The position numbers and the translations under genes were made by a program. From JBFHIZ01 sp041596215 (lineage in GTDB: Bacteria; Bacillota; Clostridia; Lachnospirales; Lachnospiraceae), in NCBI GenBank assembly GCA_041596215.1, contig JBFHIZ010000006.1:1-64000 (forward strand): a stretch of DNA of 64,000 nucleotides, written 5' to 3'. Below the pieces are notes generated by a model. It was not told the DNA's origin. It worked only from the letters and a program-made list of their open reading frames with translations, and ran no database searches. This document shows, piece by piece, positions 7,922-16,317 of this stretch (position 1 is the first letter of the stretch; each line of letters opens with the position of its first letter).

Positions 7922-8179
7922 TTAATATTCTCGTAATACTAATTCTGTAATTCCTTGGTTATTTCCACCCATTACGCGAAGCACTTTTTCATTTCTTCCA
8001 TAGGAAAATTCTTCCTGTAACATATTTTTCAAACGATTTCCTCCATGAAATCCATGAATTACACGAATGCGATAGATGGATGCATTGGCTTCCTTTACTA
8101 CTTTTTCTATTTTATGAAAACCATCCTCATAGGTATACCCATGTAGATCGATTTCAATTATTCCACTCATTTGATTCAT
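7922..8179 (-). CDS. Small Smr-domain protein
   Basis: This 85-residue protein is essentially a single Smr domain: IIEIDLHGYTYEDG (the LDLHG motif, residues 7-20), then IRVIHGFHGGNRLKNML (the HGxxGG motif) and VMGGNNQGITELVL. Smr domains are DNA- or RNA-binding nicking or endonuclease-like modules related to the C terminus of MutS2. Stand-alone versions are common in Firmicutes, with roles in ribosome rescue or recombination. It has none of the MutS2 domains. GAGG precedes the ATG. Confidence 0.85.
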   Translation of the reverse strand: MNQMSGIIEIDLHGYTYEDGFHKIEKVVKEANASIYRIRVIHGFHGGNRLKNMLQEEFSYGRNEKVLRVMGGNNQGITELVLREY

Positions 8180-8253
8180 ATTTCACCTCATCACCTTTAT
8201 TTTATCTTAAAACAAGACTTTTGTTCTTACAAACATTTTACCATTATCTTACA

Positions 8254-8288
8254 CAAAAAAAAAGAGAAGCCAAATGACTTCTCTTTCC
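8254..8288 (-). terminator. Terminator of hsp20
   Basis: On the minus strand AGAGAAG pairs with CTTCTCT around an 8-base loop, followed by a run of nine T (complement of 8254-8262). It lies immediately downstream of the Hsp20 gene. Confidence 0.85.
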
Positions 8289-8293
8289 TTCGT

Positions 8294-8722
8294 TTATTGA
8301 ATTGATATCAATTTTCTTTCCTCGTTTTTTGTTTCCAATTTTTTTGGAACCTCAATGTTTAACACACCATCTTCAAAACTAGCTTTGATATCCTCTTCTG
8401 TTACATTGTCTCCAATATAATATCTTCTTCTGCAGGATCCCACATAACGCTCTTTACGAATGTAGTTTCCTTTTTTCTTCTCTTCTTTCTCTTCGGTTCT
8501 CTCTGCTTGGATGCATAAGTATCCATCCGAAATCTCTGCTTCAATATCCTCTTTTTTGTAGCCTGGTAACTCAATCATGATTTGGTATCCATTTTCAAGT
8601 TCCTTTACATCCGTTTTCATGAGTGAAAATGGTTGTTCATCCCTTAATTTAGAAGGAAAATTAAAAAAATCACTCATAAAATCATCTGGATAATCATTTC
8701 TAAAAATACTTGGTAATAACAT
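8294..8722 (-). CDS. Small heat-shock protein, Hsp20/alpha-crystallin family
   Basis: This 142-residue ATP-independent holdase has an N-terminal arm (MLLPSIFRNDYPDDFM) and an alpha-crystallin domain (about 38-130; ENGYQIMIELPGYKKEDIEAE, then FEDGVLNIEVPKK with the A-x-x-x-G-V-L-like motif). It ends in a short tail (KLISIQ) with an I-x-I-like anchor for oligomers. A strong ribosome site (AGGAGG) precedes the ATG. The promoter carries a CIRCE operator (8803-8829), so the gene should be induced on heat or unfolding stress through HrcA. It is monocistronic and ends at the terminator 8254-8288. Confidence 0.95.
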   Translation of the reverse strand: MLLPSIFRNDYPDDFMSDFFNFPSKLRDEQPFSLMKTDVKELENGYQIMIELPGYKKEDIEAEISDGYLCIQAERTEEKEEKKKGNYIRKERYVGSCRRRYYIGDNVTEEDIKASFEDGVLNIEVPKKLETKNEERKLISIQ

Positions 8723-8786
8723 AATTCATTCCTCCTTTTGGGCCTTAATGCTAAGGTCTAAACTTCTTATTTCTTGTTACAATTAT

Positions 8787-8815
8787 GTTATAACACCAGT
8801 TGTTAGCACTGTCAA
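8787..8815 (-). promoter_or_regulatory. hsp20 promoter
   Basis: On the minus strand there is TTGACA (8810-8815), a 17-bp spacer and TATAAC (8787-8792). The -35 lies inside the CIRCE element, so HrcA binding would occlude it. Confidence 0.75.
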
Positions 8816-8829
8816 TAGTCGAGTGCTAA
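8803..8829. promoter_or_regulatory. CIRCE operator (HrcA binding site)
   Basis: TTAGCACTG-N9-GAGTGCTAA differs from the canonical CIRCE inverted repeat (TTAGCACTC-N9-GAGTGCTAA) by one base in the left arm. It overlaps the -35 of the hsp20 promoter. Confidence 0.92.
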
Positions 8830-8881
8830 TTTTATTTTTTTTTCATAATTACTTATTCTTTTTTAACATTTTCTATATTTG

Positions 8882-10024
8882 TCAGATAATTCTTCTGACA
8901 GACAATATCGTTCGATAAGTTGCAGTACCAATAATAATTCCCGTTTTCTCGGTACTTGCATGGACTATCATTCCACTTCCTAAATAAATTGCAACATGAC
9001 CCGAATAACAAATAATATCCCCTGGCTGTGCATCACTATAGGATACACTTACCCCTGCTGAACGTTGATCCGTCGAAGTTCTCGGAATGGAGTATCCATA
9101 TGCTTTATATATGGATTGTGTAAATCCCGAGCAATCACACCCATTCGTTAAACTTGTGCCACCATATACATAGGGATTCCCCACAAAACCCGTTGCAAAT
9201 GTCGCAATTTCCTTTCCTAATGCACTTCCCGTTGCACTTGTTATTACTGAAGGATCAATTTGCGTTACTGCATTTTGCGTTTGATATTTCTCTTCTTCTA
9301 ATTCTTCTAATCGTTCGATTTCTTTTTGTTGCGCACTCATCTGTTTTTTATATTCAGAGGCTTTTGCCGATGCACTTGCTATTAATTCCTCATAATTATC
9401 ACTTGTCTCTCGTTTTTCAAGTAATGCCTGTTCCAAACTTTCTTGCTCTTCCATACTCTCATGCATCGTCACTTCTAACTCTGCCGATTGCACTTCCAAT
9501 TCTTCTTTTAATGCTGCTACTTCCACCACTATCACTTTGAATGCTTCTAAACAATCTCTATCATAAGCATAAACTTTTTCCGCATATTCCAATTTATTCA
9601 CAATATTGGTTATCGAATCACCAGAAATTAACAATTCCCAATAACTGCTATCTCCTTTTTCATACATAAATTGTATCCGTTCCTTCATTGCTTCATATTG
9701 CATTTGTTCTTTTGCAAGGGCTTCTTGATAAGAAGTTTCTACTACCGCCTTCTTTTCTTCCATAACGGAGACTTCCTCAGCAATCATCTGCACACTTGCC
9801 ATTAGTTCTACTAGTTTGGCATCCAGCTCTCCCATTTCTTCTTCTATTTCCCGATAGGAAGTTTCCATTTCCTTGATACTTTCGTTTACTAATTCTAATT
9901 GCGCTTTCGTTTCTTCTTCCTGCTTCTTTATATCAGAAATAGTGGTAGCCATTGTAGGCGCTACCACTATTGCTAAGCATAATATGAAACTAAGAACCGT
10001 ACCATATACTTTCATTTTTCTCAT
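8882..10024 (-). CDS. Secreted coiled-coil NlpC/P60 peptidoglycan endopeptidase
   Basis: This 380-residue protein has a signal peptide (residues 1-27, ending near PTMATT), long PcsB/CwlO-like coiled coils (about 30-250) including the conserved stretch around 108-160 (QYEAMKERIQFMYEKGD), and a C-terminal NlpC/P60 domain (about 268-380). The catalytic residues are visible: Cys298 in CDCSGF, His343 in SGHVAIY and His355 in IVHAS. It cleaves peptide stems of the cell wall, probably during growth or division, and the coiled coil would keep it inactive until engaged. Its N-terminal half closely resembles that of the SleB-type protein at 58627-59796. Confidence 0.9.
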   Translation of the reverse strand: MRKMKVYGTVLSFILCLAIVVAPTMATTISDIKKQEEETKAQLELVNESIKEMETSYREIEEEMGELDAKLVELMASVQMIAEEVSVMEEKKAVVETSYQEALAKEQMQYEAMKERIQFMYEKGDSSYWELLISGDSITNIVNKLEYAEKVYAYDRDCLEAFKVIVVEVAALKEELEVQSAELEVTMHESMEEQESLEQALLEKRETSDNYEELIASASAKASEYKKQMSAQQKEIERLEELEEEKYQTQNAVTQIDPSVITSATGSALGKEIATFATGFVGNPYVYGGTSLTNGCDCSGFTQSIYKAYGYSIPRTSTDQRSAGVSVSYSDAQPGDIICYSGHVAIYLGSGMIVHASTEKTGIIIGTATYRTILSVRRII

Positions 10025-10162
10025 AAGGTCACCCCGATTTAAAATGTCATAATTTAGAATCCCTCGGAAGACTTCATTATTCGATATATTCTCTTACCTA
10101 TTTATTAGTCTTATTTCTTATGCGATTACTTATATATTTGATTTAAATTTTATTCGGTTTTA

Positions 10163-11224
10163 TTATTCTACCGTTTCCACAACCAAATCATTGGTCGTTG
10201 TATTCGCAAGAAGAATATCAAATACGCGATCTGCTTCAATTGCTGAAATAAATGCATCTTCTCCATAAGCTTCAATAAATACTTCTGCTGATTCATATCC
10301 ATAATCTAGATAAATCTCTTCTGCATAAGCAGTGATATCTTCGCTACTAACTTCAATGCCCTCTGCTTCTGCTAATGCATCCATTAATAACTCTTGTTTT
10401 GCATATAAAATAGCTTGTTCTTCTGTATCTGCATAGAATTCATCCATTGTTTGATAGAAGTAAGAAGATACTAATGTCTCAAGGTCTACGCCATATGCTG
10501 CTGCCCATTGTTCCGTTTGGTCTACTAGCATATCTTCATATTCGGTAAGCATTTCTTCTGGTAATTCGTCTGCATAGGTTGCGTTTTCAACCAAATTGTA
10601 AATTATTGCTGATTTTTGTGCCTCTAAATATGCTGCATCCACTGCTTCTTCTAATTCTAAACGAAATGCAGCGCGAAGTTCTTCTTCTGTTGTACAATCC
10701 GGATTCGCTGCCATAATCATTTCTTCTGTAAGTTCTTCTGGATATACCGCTTTTTTAATCGCATTTAATGTAATATCAAATTGCGCCAGTTTTCCGCTTA
10801 AATCTTCGCTATAATAATCCTCTGGGAATGTAATTTCTGCAATTTTTTCTTCCCCAATACTCATACCAATAATTGCCTCTTCGAATCCTTCAATCATTGT
10901 ATCCGACCCTAATAAAAAATCATCACCGTCTGCTCCAATGGTTCCACTATCAAACTCTTCTCCATCAACGGTACCGATGTAATCGATTTCAACAAGGTCT
11001 CCTGATTCTGCTGTTCTACCTGTGATGGTTTCGTATGACATATTAGCATCTAATACCTCTTGATATTTTGCTTCTACATCTTCATTTGTTACTTCTTCTT
11101 TTGGGTCAATCTCAATTGTGATTGCACTATAATCTCCCAAAGTAACATATTCTTTATTTCCACAGCCTACTAATGTTGCAACTGCTGCAATTGTAACAAT
11201 TGCAAATGCGATTTTCTTTTTCAT
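10163..11224 (-). CDS. Trigger-factor/PrsA-like foldase lipoprotein with FKBP domain
   Basis: I chose the ATG at 11222-11224 (AGGAG 11 bases upstream). It gives a lipoprotein signal MKKKIAFAIVTIAAVATLVGC with the acylated Cys at 21. An FKBP-type prolyl isomerase domain follows (about 75-155; GDLVEIDYIGTVDGEEFDSG and FPEDYYSEDLSGK), then a helical trigger-factor C-terminal-like region (about 160-340). It should sit on the outer face of the membrane and fold exported proteins, like PrsA but with the trigger-factor architecture. The upstream frame to 11257 lacks a ribosome site. Confidence 0.87.
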   Translation of the reverse strand: MKKKIAFAIVTIAAVATLVGCGNKEYVTLGDYSAITIEIDPKEEVTNEDVEAKYQEVLDANMSYETITGRTAESGDLVEIDYIGTVDGEEFDSGTIGADGDDFLLGSDTMIEGFEEAIIGMSIGEEKIAEITFPEDYYSEDLSGKLAQFDITLNAIKKAVYPEELTEEMIMAANPDCTTEEELRAAFRLELEEAVDAAYLEAQKSAIIYNLVENATYADELPEEMLTEYEDMLVDQTEQWAAAYGVDLETLVSSYFYQTMDEFYADTEEQAILYAKQELLMDALAEAEGIEVSSEDITAYAEEIYLDYGYESAEVFIEAYGEDAFISAIEADRVFDILLANTTTNDLVVETVE

Positions 11225-11344
11225 GTTTATGTTTTCTCCTATTCTAAACCTATCCATTTTTTTACATCAATACTGTATTTATACCATATCTTTCGTCGCA
11301 ATAAAAGACTTTTCACAGTTTTATCACTCTTTTCTCTTTTTTTC

Positions 11345-12814
11345 TTATAAAATTGGTGATAATAACCGACAAGCTTGCTCTTTAAAGCGTATTTTCAAAT
11401 TTCTTTTTTCATATTCTTTTTTTGTTATCTTCGTACAGTGCAATATATCTTCTTTAAAAATACGCACCATTTTCTTTGCTTCCTTTTTATCAAAAACAAT
11501 CGCATTTACTTCAAAGTTTAATTGAAAACTTCGAATATCCATATTTGCAGTCCCGTAGCAATAACATCTTTCATCTATAATCACACCCTTTGCATGAATA
11601 AATCCACCATCATAAGTATAACAGTTTGCACCTTCTAAAACCAATTGTCCAACATAAGAATAGGTTGCCCAATATACAAACAAGTGGTCTGGCATACAAG
11701 GAATCATAATATTTACTGAAATTCCAGACTTTACTGCCATGGTTAACGCATTCAAAATAGATTCATCCGGTATAAAATATGGCGTTTGAATATATATACT
11801 ATATTTTGCTTTTTCAATAATTCGCAAATAATTATCTCGAATATTTTCGGTTACCTCATCCGGTCCACTTGAAATAATCTGTATCGCAGAATTCCCTGGT
11901 CCTTTATACTTTGGAAGATATACTCGTGACATTCCAACGGCATCTTCTCCTTGTGAATAATTCCAATCAAGTAAAAATCGAAGTTCTAAATCCTTAGCTG
12001 CGCTTCCATCAATTCGTAAATGCGTATCTCTCCAATGCCCAAATCTTTTTTTAAGGTCAATATACTCTTTCCCGATATTGTATCCACCAACATAACCAAT
12101 GGTTCCATCAATAACGGCTATTTTTCTATGATTTCTATAATTAATACGAACATGAAGTCTTCGAAGTGCCGCTGGGAAAAATTCACAGACTAATATGCCT
12201 TGTTTACGAAGTTGCTTCCAATAATTTTTTGTGATACCTCTACAACCCATTGCATCATATAAAATCCGCACATCCACGCCTTCCGAAGCTTTTATAACAA
12301 GCTCTTTAACGATTCGTTCAAAGAGAATGTCTTTTTTTATAATGTAATATTGTAGATGGATATAGGTTTTTGCATTTTTGATATCTTCGATCAATGCATC
12401 AAACTTTGAATTTCCATCCGTAAATGTGGTAATTGCATTATCGTCTTCAAGAATTGCGCCCAAACAGTTTAAATTGTAAAGAATTAAATCTTCATACCCT
12501 GCAACTTCTGGATGCTTATATGTGATTTCATGATTTTTAATGCTTCTTCTTTGCCGTTGAATGGCTTTTTGCTTATTATCATAAAATGCCTTTGTTCGAA
12601 ACATTTTCCGTTTATGTAAATCAACACCTAAAAACAAATAAAATACAAATCCAACAATGGGAATTGCATATAAAATGAGCAGCCATGCCCATACTGCTTT
12701 TGGTTCTTTTCTTTGAAAAAAAATAATTATAATTGCTAATAACAAATTAATAAATACGATATGTGCAAACACAAAGGAAATGACTTGGTTTGCTCCCTCA
12801 AAAAATCCACTCAT
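11345..12814 (-). CDS. cls: Cardiolipin synthase (phospholipase D family)
   Basis: This 489-residue protein has two N-terminal membrane helices (about 10-33 and 40-62; KAVWAWLLILYAIPIVGFVFY is a typical PLDc_N segment). Two PLD catalytic motifs follow: HRKIAVID (His229) and HAKGVIID (His407), each followed by a GG/GTANMD element. It condenses two phosphatidylglycerols to cardiolipin and glycerol at the membrane. Length and layout fit ClsA of Firmicutes. The intergenic 11258-11344 holds nothing recognisable. Confidence 0.95.
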   Translation of the reverse strand: MSGFFEGANQVISFVFAHIVFINLLLAIIIIFFQRKEPKAVWAWLLILYAIPIVGFVFYLFLGVDLHKRKMFRTKAFYDNKQKAIQRQRRSIKNHEITYKHPEVAGYEDLILYNLNCLGAILEDDNAITTFTDGNSKFDALIEDIKNAKTYIHLQYYIIKKDILFERIVKELVIKASEGVDVRILYDAMGCRGITKNYWKQLRKQGILVCEFFPAALRRLHVRINYRNHRKIAVIDGTIGYVGGYNIGKEYIDLKKRFGHWRDTHLRIDGSAAKDLELRFLLDWNYSQGEDAVGMSRVYLPKYKGPGNSAIQIISSGPDEVTENIRDNYLRIIEKAKYSIYIQTPYFIPDESILNALTMAVKSGISVNIMIPCMPDHLFVYWATYSYVGQLVLEGANCYTYDGGFIHAKGVIIDERCYCYGTANMDIRSFQLNFEVNAIVFDKKEAKKMVRIFKEDILHCTKITKKEYEKRNLKIRFKEQACRLLSPIL

Positions 12815-12897
12815 AAAATTCTCTCCATCGAATTATCATTTCCAGTTAATTATATCTCTTTTCCCTTATTTTATCAACGAATCCACATAATCTCATC

Positions 12898-12926
12898 TTG
12901 CATGAACACTAGAAAAATGGTAGACT
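12898..12926 (+). promoter_or_regulatory. Promoter for the membrane-anchored protein gene
   Basis: TTGCAT (12898-12903), 17-bp spacer and TAGACT (12921-12926), about 30 bases before the ATG at 12956. Confidence 0.55.
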
Positions 12927-12955
12927 AAAGTGACCAAATTAATAGGAGGTAATAA

Positions 12956-13426
12956 ATGAGCACAGGATTAATTGTACTAATAAGTGTTTCCGCCGTTTTA
13001 CTAATTGCAATCGTTGTATTATTTATATTAGGTAGACGTGCACAAAAGAAACAGGAAGAACAGCAAGTAGAAATTGAAGCGCATAAACAAACCATTTCTA
13101 TGCTAATTATTGATAAGAAGAAACTGAAAATGAAAGATTCCGGATTACCGCAATATGTAATTGATCAGTCTCCTAAATTAATGCGTAACACAAAGCTTCC
13201 CATCATAAAAGCAAAAGTAGGTCCACAAATTATGTCTTTGATTTGCGATGAGAAAATTTTTGATTCCGTTCCCATTCGTAAAGAAGTAAAAGCGCAAGTG
13301 AGTGGAATATACATTGTTGGTGTTAAAGGCCTTCATGGCACGATTAAAACCACACAAAAAAAGAAAAGCCGGTGGAAAAAAACCATTGAAAAATTACAAG
13401 AAAAAGCAGGAGCAAAACCTTTATAA
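12956..13426 (+). CDS. Membrane-anchored conserved hypothetical protein
   Basis: This 156-residue protein has one N-terminal transmembrane helix (about 4-26; LIVLISVSAVLLIAIVVLF), a short coiled coil (30-58) and a basic globular domain ending in Lys-rich sequence (KKKSRWKKTIEKLQEK). The topology predicts a cytoplasmic body. I recognise no named family. Its 3' end overlaps by 6 bases the convergent DUF1934 gene, and both share a terminator inside the overlap. Confidence 0.75.
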   Translation: MSTGLIVLISVSAVLLIAIVVLFILGRRAQKKQEEQQVEIEAHKQTISMLIIDKKKLKMKDSGLPQYVIDQSPKLMRNTKLPIIKAKVGPQIMSLICDEKIFDSVPIRKEVKAQVSGIYIVGVKGLHGTIKTTQKKKSRWKKTIEKLQEKAGAKPL

Positions 13427-13446
13427 AAGGTTCTGCTCCTCTTTTA
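13408..13446. terminator. Bidirectional terminator overlapping two gene ends
   Basis: AGGAGCAAAACCTTT pairs with AAAGGTTCTGCTCCT (one mismatch), followed by CTTTT on the plus strand and a Lys-codon A-run giving T's on the minus strand. The hairpin is made from the last codons of both convergent genes. Confidence 0.75.
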
Positions 13447-13870
13447 TTTCAACGGATTCAATAACTACAGATATTTTACAATCCGCCAAATATTCATAAT
13501 TAATATCCATCGCATAATCCACATCTAACGATATTTTTTCAAGTTCTTCTTTTATCCATAACTCTCTAGCATCAATTCCAATTTGCATGGCTCCATAAGG
13601 TGTATTATAATTAGCAATATTTTTTCGATTTTTCTCAAATATCATGCTTGTATTTAATGGACCCTTCTTTGTTAATTGCATTTCGTTTTCATTAAATTTC
13701 AATATGTTTTGCACCGTTTCTCCACCTTCATCAAAGGCTTCTTCAAACAATACGTAATGATTTCCATTTCTCTTATAGTATTTTCCTCTGCTAATAGTTT
13801 CAATCGCTTCGGATTCTTTTCGTTCATCAAATTGTAACCCTTGAATCGTGATTAATACATCTTTCTTCAT
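13421..13870 (-). CDS. DUF1934 family beta-barrel protein
   Basis: From the ATG at 13868-13870 the 149-residue product begins MKKDVLITIQGLQFDE, the usual start of DUF1934/YwiB-type proteins. It continues with the family's alternating strands (YYKRNGNHYVLFEE, MIFEKNRKNIANYNTPYGAM, DYAMDINYEYLADCKISVVI). The fold is lipocalin/calycin-like and the function is unknown. An upstream in-frame ATG (13930) would add 20 atypical residues. It follows the gntR gene by about 80 bases on the same strand. Confidence 0.82.
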   Translation of the reverse strand: MKKDVLITIQGLQFDERKESEAIETISRGKYYKRNGNHYVLFEEAFDEGGETVQNILKFNENEMQLTKKGPLNTSMIFEKNRKNIANYNTPYGAMQIGIDARELWIKEELEKISLDVDYAMDINYEYLADCKISVVIESVEIKEEQNLL

Positions 13871-13947
13871 TTCATACGATTCCTCATAATATCTTTCCTT
13901 CATTTTCTGTTTTTGCGCGACTTTTATCATGCAAGCTTATTTTTCTT

Positions 13948-14643
13948 TTATATTTCTCTTTCTTTACATAAATGTTTTATAATTCCATTTTCCTGATTTG
14001 TAATATGCCGTCTCATAGCTTCTTTTGCACAAGCTGCATTTCTTTTTTTCATACATTCATAAATCTCTCTATGTTCTTTTACTAAAATATTATGCGTTGT
14101 CTCATCTTTAATATATTCAAAACGATACCGATATACTTGTTCCGAAAGGTTTTTTACCAATTCTGCTAATCGATCATTTCCTGTAACTCGAACAATAAAA
14201 TTATGTAATTCAACATCTGCCTCAGCAATTTCCTTTACATTTTTTTCTTTCGTAGCTTGTTCGAAAAAAATGATTTTATTCTCCAACTCTTGAATTTGTG
14301 CCTCCGTAATCCTTTCACAAGCAAGTTCAACCGCAAAAGTATCCAAATTTCTTCGCACTTCTAAGACATCTCGAAGATTTTTTTCTGTAATCTGAGCTAC
14401 GGTAGCTCCTTTTCTTGGAACCATTGATACTAAACCCTCTGCCGTAAGCTTTCGAATGGCTTCCCGAATTGGCGTACGACTAACACCTAGTCGTTCTGCC
14501 AAATGAATTTCCATTAAACGCTCACCCGGTCTTAATTCTCCTGCTAAAATTGCTTGTCTTAGTGTATTAAAAACCACCTCTCTAAGCGGTAAGTATTCAT
14601 CCATATTCATCGATAATGTTCTTGTTCCAGGATCTTTTTCCAT
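13948..14643 (-). CDS. GntR-family regulator with FCD domain
   Basis: This 231-residue protein has a winged HTH (about 17-82; GERLMEIHLAERLGVSRTPIREAIRKL) and a C-terminal FCD all-helical ligand domain (about 90-220) with the metal-coordinating Asp/His pattern (EADVELHNFI, HREIYECM, RRHI). FadR-subfamily proteins of this type sense carboxylic acids or sugar acids. It lies 15 bases downstream of ispE on the same strand, so the two are likely co-transcribed. The ligand is unknown. Confidence 0.9.
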   Translation of the reverse strand: MEKDPGTRTLSMNMDEYLPLREVVFNTLRQAILAGELRPGERLMEIHLAERLGVSRTPIREAIRKLTAEGLVSMVPRKGATVAQITEKNLRDVLEVRRNLDTFAVELACERITEAQIQELENKIIFFEQATKEKNVKEIAEADVELHNFIVRVTGNDRLAELVKNLSEQVYRYRFEYIKDETTHNILVKEHREIYECMKKRNAACAKEAMRRHITNQENGIIKHLCKEREI

Positions 14644-14658
14644 ATACTTCTCCTTAGG

Positions 14659-15510
14659 TTACGCAATGTTTACACTTGCAATTTCTGGTTGCTGTTCAAA
14701 ATAACGAACTACTCTTTCTGCATCCATACGATTTTCAAAAATTCCAAAAATAGTTGGTCCGCTTCCACTCATCAAAGAGCCCAATGCACCTTGTTTCTTC
14801 ATGTAATCTTTATAGGTTTTTAATTCCGGAAAATCATGAATTGTTACTGATTCTAAAACATTTCCTAGCCGAACACAAATTTCGCGTAAATTCTGTTTCT
14901 CCAATGCTTTTATTATGCCATCAATATCTGGATGTTGATCAATTTCTTGCAAATCAAACGATTGATATACTCGTGCCGTTGATACGGAAATTTTAGGTTT
15001 CACTAACACGATTGCACAAGTAGGTAATGGTTGTAATGGAGTTAATTTTTCTCCAATCCCTTCTGCAAGTGCAGTTCCACCCATAATGCAAAATGGAACA
15101 TCCGCTCCAATTTTAACGCCAATTTCAAAAAGTTCATCTTGTGAAGCATGTAGTTGAAACAATTCGTTTAACGCCAGCAGTGTTGTTGCAGCATCTGCAC
15201 TTCCGCCACCCAATCCTGCTGCATGCGGAATTCTTTTTTCTAATTCTATATGTACGCCTTCTGTGACTCCGTAAGTGTTCCGAAACAGATTTGTTGCTTT
15301 CATAATCAAATTTCTTTCATCTTCTGGAATTGTCTTATCTGAAGAACACATCGTAGCTTTTCCAGTGTTATTTTTTCGAAAAGAAAGAGTATCTGCCAAA
15401 TTGACCGTATGCATAATCATTTTCACATCATGATATCCATTCTCAAACTTTCCAAGAACATCCAATCCTATATTTATTTTTGCTTTCGCCTTTTTTTCGA
15501 TAAAATCCAA
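14659..15510 (-). CDS. ispE: 4-diphosphocytidyl-2-C-methyl-D-erythritol kinase
   Basis: This 283-residue GHMP kinase of the non-mevalonate isoprenoid pathway phosphorylates CDP-ME on its 2-hydroxyl. Signatures are KAKINIGLDVLGKFENGYHD at the N terminus (residues 8-27), the ATP loop PHAAGLGGGSADAA (about 90-104) and the C-terminal SLMSGSGPTIFGIF. Length is normal. It is the first gene of the ispE-gntR-DUF1934 unit. Confidence 0.96.
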   Translation of the reverse strand: MDFIEKKAKAKINIGLDVLGKFENGYHDVKMIMHTVNLADTLSFRKNNTGKATMCSSDKTIPEDERNLIMKATNLFRNTYGVTEGVHIELEKRIPHAAGLGGGSADAATTLLALNELFQLHASQDELFEIGVKIGADVPFCIMGGTALAEGIGEKLTPLQPLPTCAIVLVKPKISVSTARVYQSFDLQEIDQHPDIDGIIKALEKQNLREICVRLGNVLESVTIHDFPELKTYKDYMKKQGALGSLMSGSGPTIFGIFENRMDAERVVRYFEQQPEIASVNIA

Positions 15511-15604
15511 TCAATATCTCCTTTTTTTACATGGAATTTGTAATTCATTATATAAAATTCAACTGTCTTTTGCAAGAAAACTGTGCATATTTAGAGCTTC
15601 TTGT

Positions 15605-15631
15605 TAACTTTTTGCTCTCATTTGCCGATAT
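15605..15631 (+). promoter_or_regulatory. Sigma-28 (FliA/SigD)-like promoter
   Basis: TAAC (15605-15608), 15-bp spacer and GCCGATAT (15624-15631) match the flagellar sigma consensus TAAA-N15-GCCGATAA at 10 of 12 positions with exact spacing. It lies 61 bases before the ATG at 15693, and no better sigma-70 promoter is seen between. Confidence 0.65.
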
Positions 15632-15692
15632 TTAGATTGTAACAATAACTTTCGTTTGAAATAAAAACGATTTTACCAAGGAGGGTAACCGT

Positions 15693-16271
15693 ATGAACGT
15701 AAATGGAATTACAAACACCGGACCTCCCGTAGAAAATATATCCAAACTTCCACCCAGTAAACTAGTTGAAAAAAACATACAAGATACTAGCTCAGAAGGA
15801 AATGGAGTTGTCTATGAAAAAACTACGGAGGAAACCAAAAATACTAGCCAAACAGATTTAATTGCAAAATTGAAAGCCGAATCGGATGCACGTACCGAAC
15901 AATTTCGTTCTCTTGTGCAAAAAATTATTCTAAAAGAATCTGCAACATCAGACAATGCTACTAATATTTATAGTTATTTAGCAACTGGTGATTTTACCGT
16001 TGATGAAGCAACAAAGTTAGAAGCCGAAGCGGAAATTTCCGAGAATGGATACTGGGGATCTGAAAAAACATCGGATCGAATTGTTGATTTCGCAAAAGCA
16101 CTTGCATCAAACAATCCAGAATATGCATCGGAACTTAAGGAAGCATTCATAAAAGGATATAAACAAGCCGAAGAAACTTGGGGTGGAGAGCTTCCTGAAC
16201 TATGTCAAGAAACCTATAACTTAGTTCTAGAAAAATTAGACCAATGGTCTACGCAAAGTTCTCTTAGCTAG
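15693..16271 (+). CDS. Conserved hypothetical protein, possible sigma-28 regulon member
   Basis: This 192-residue soluble protein begins MNVNGITNTGPPVENISK. It has a polar, disordered N-terminal third (1-60), then a helical domain with ENGYWGSEKTSDRIVDFAKA (about 118-137) and EAFIKGYKQAEETWGGELP. I recognise this C-terminal pattern as common in motile Lachnospiraceae, but it has no assigned function. A strong ribosome site (AAGGAGGG) and a sigma-28-like promoter precede it, pointing to co-regulation with late flagellar genes. No flagellar gene is in the window. It ends at a terminator. Confidence 0.8.
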   Translation: MNVNGITNTGPPVENISKLPPSKLVEKNIQDTSSEGNGVVYEKTTEETKNTSQTDLIAKLKAESDARTEQFRSLVQKIILKESATSDNATNIYSYLATGDFTVDEATKLEAEAEISENGYWGSEKTSDRIVDFAKALASNNPEYASELKEAFIKGYKQAEETWGGELPELCQETYNLVLEKLDQWSTQSSLS

Positions 16272-16283
16272 CTTTTCCCTAAG

Positions 16284-16316
16284 AAAAGACACGAAAATAG
16301 ATTTCGTGTCTTTTTT
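16284..16316. terminator. Bidirectional terminator between convergent genes
   Basis: AAAAGACACGAAA (16284-16296) pairs with TTTCGTGTCTTTT (16302-16314), loop of 5, with T-runs on both strands. It serves the gene at 15693-16271 and pyrD. Confidence 0.88.
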
Positions 16317-16317
16317 A

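Noticed and set aside
9154..9540. 128-codon plus-strand frame opposite the NlpC/P60 gene
   Set aside because: It is antisense to a coiled-coil gene and rich in His/Leu, as expected of a complement shadow.
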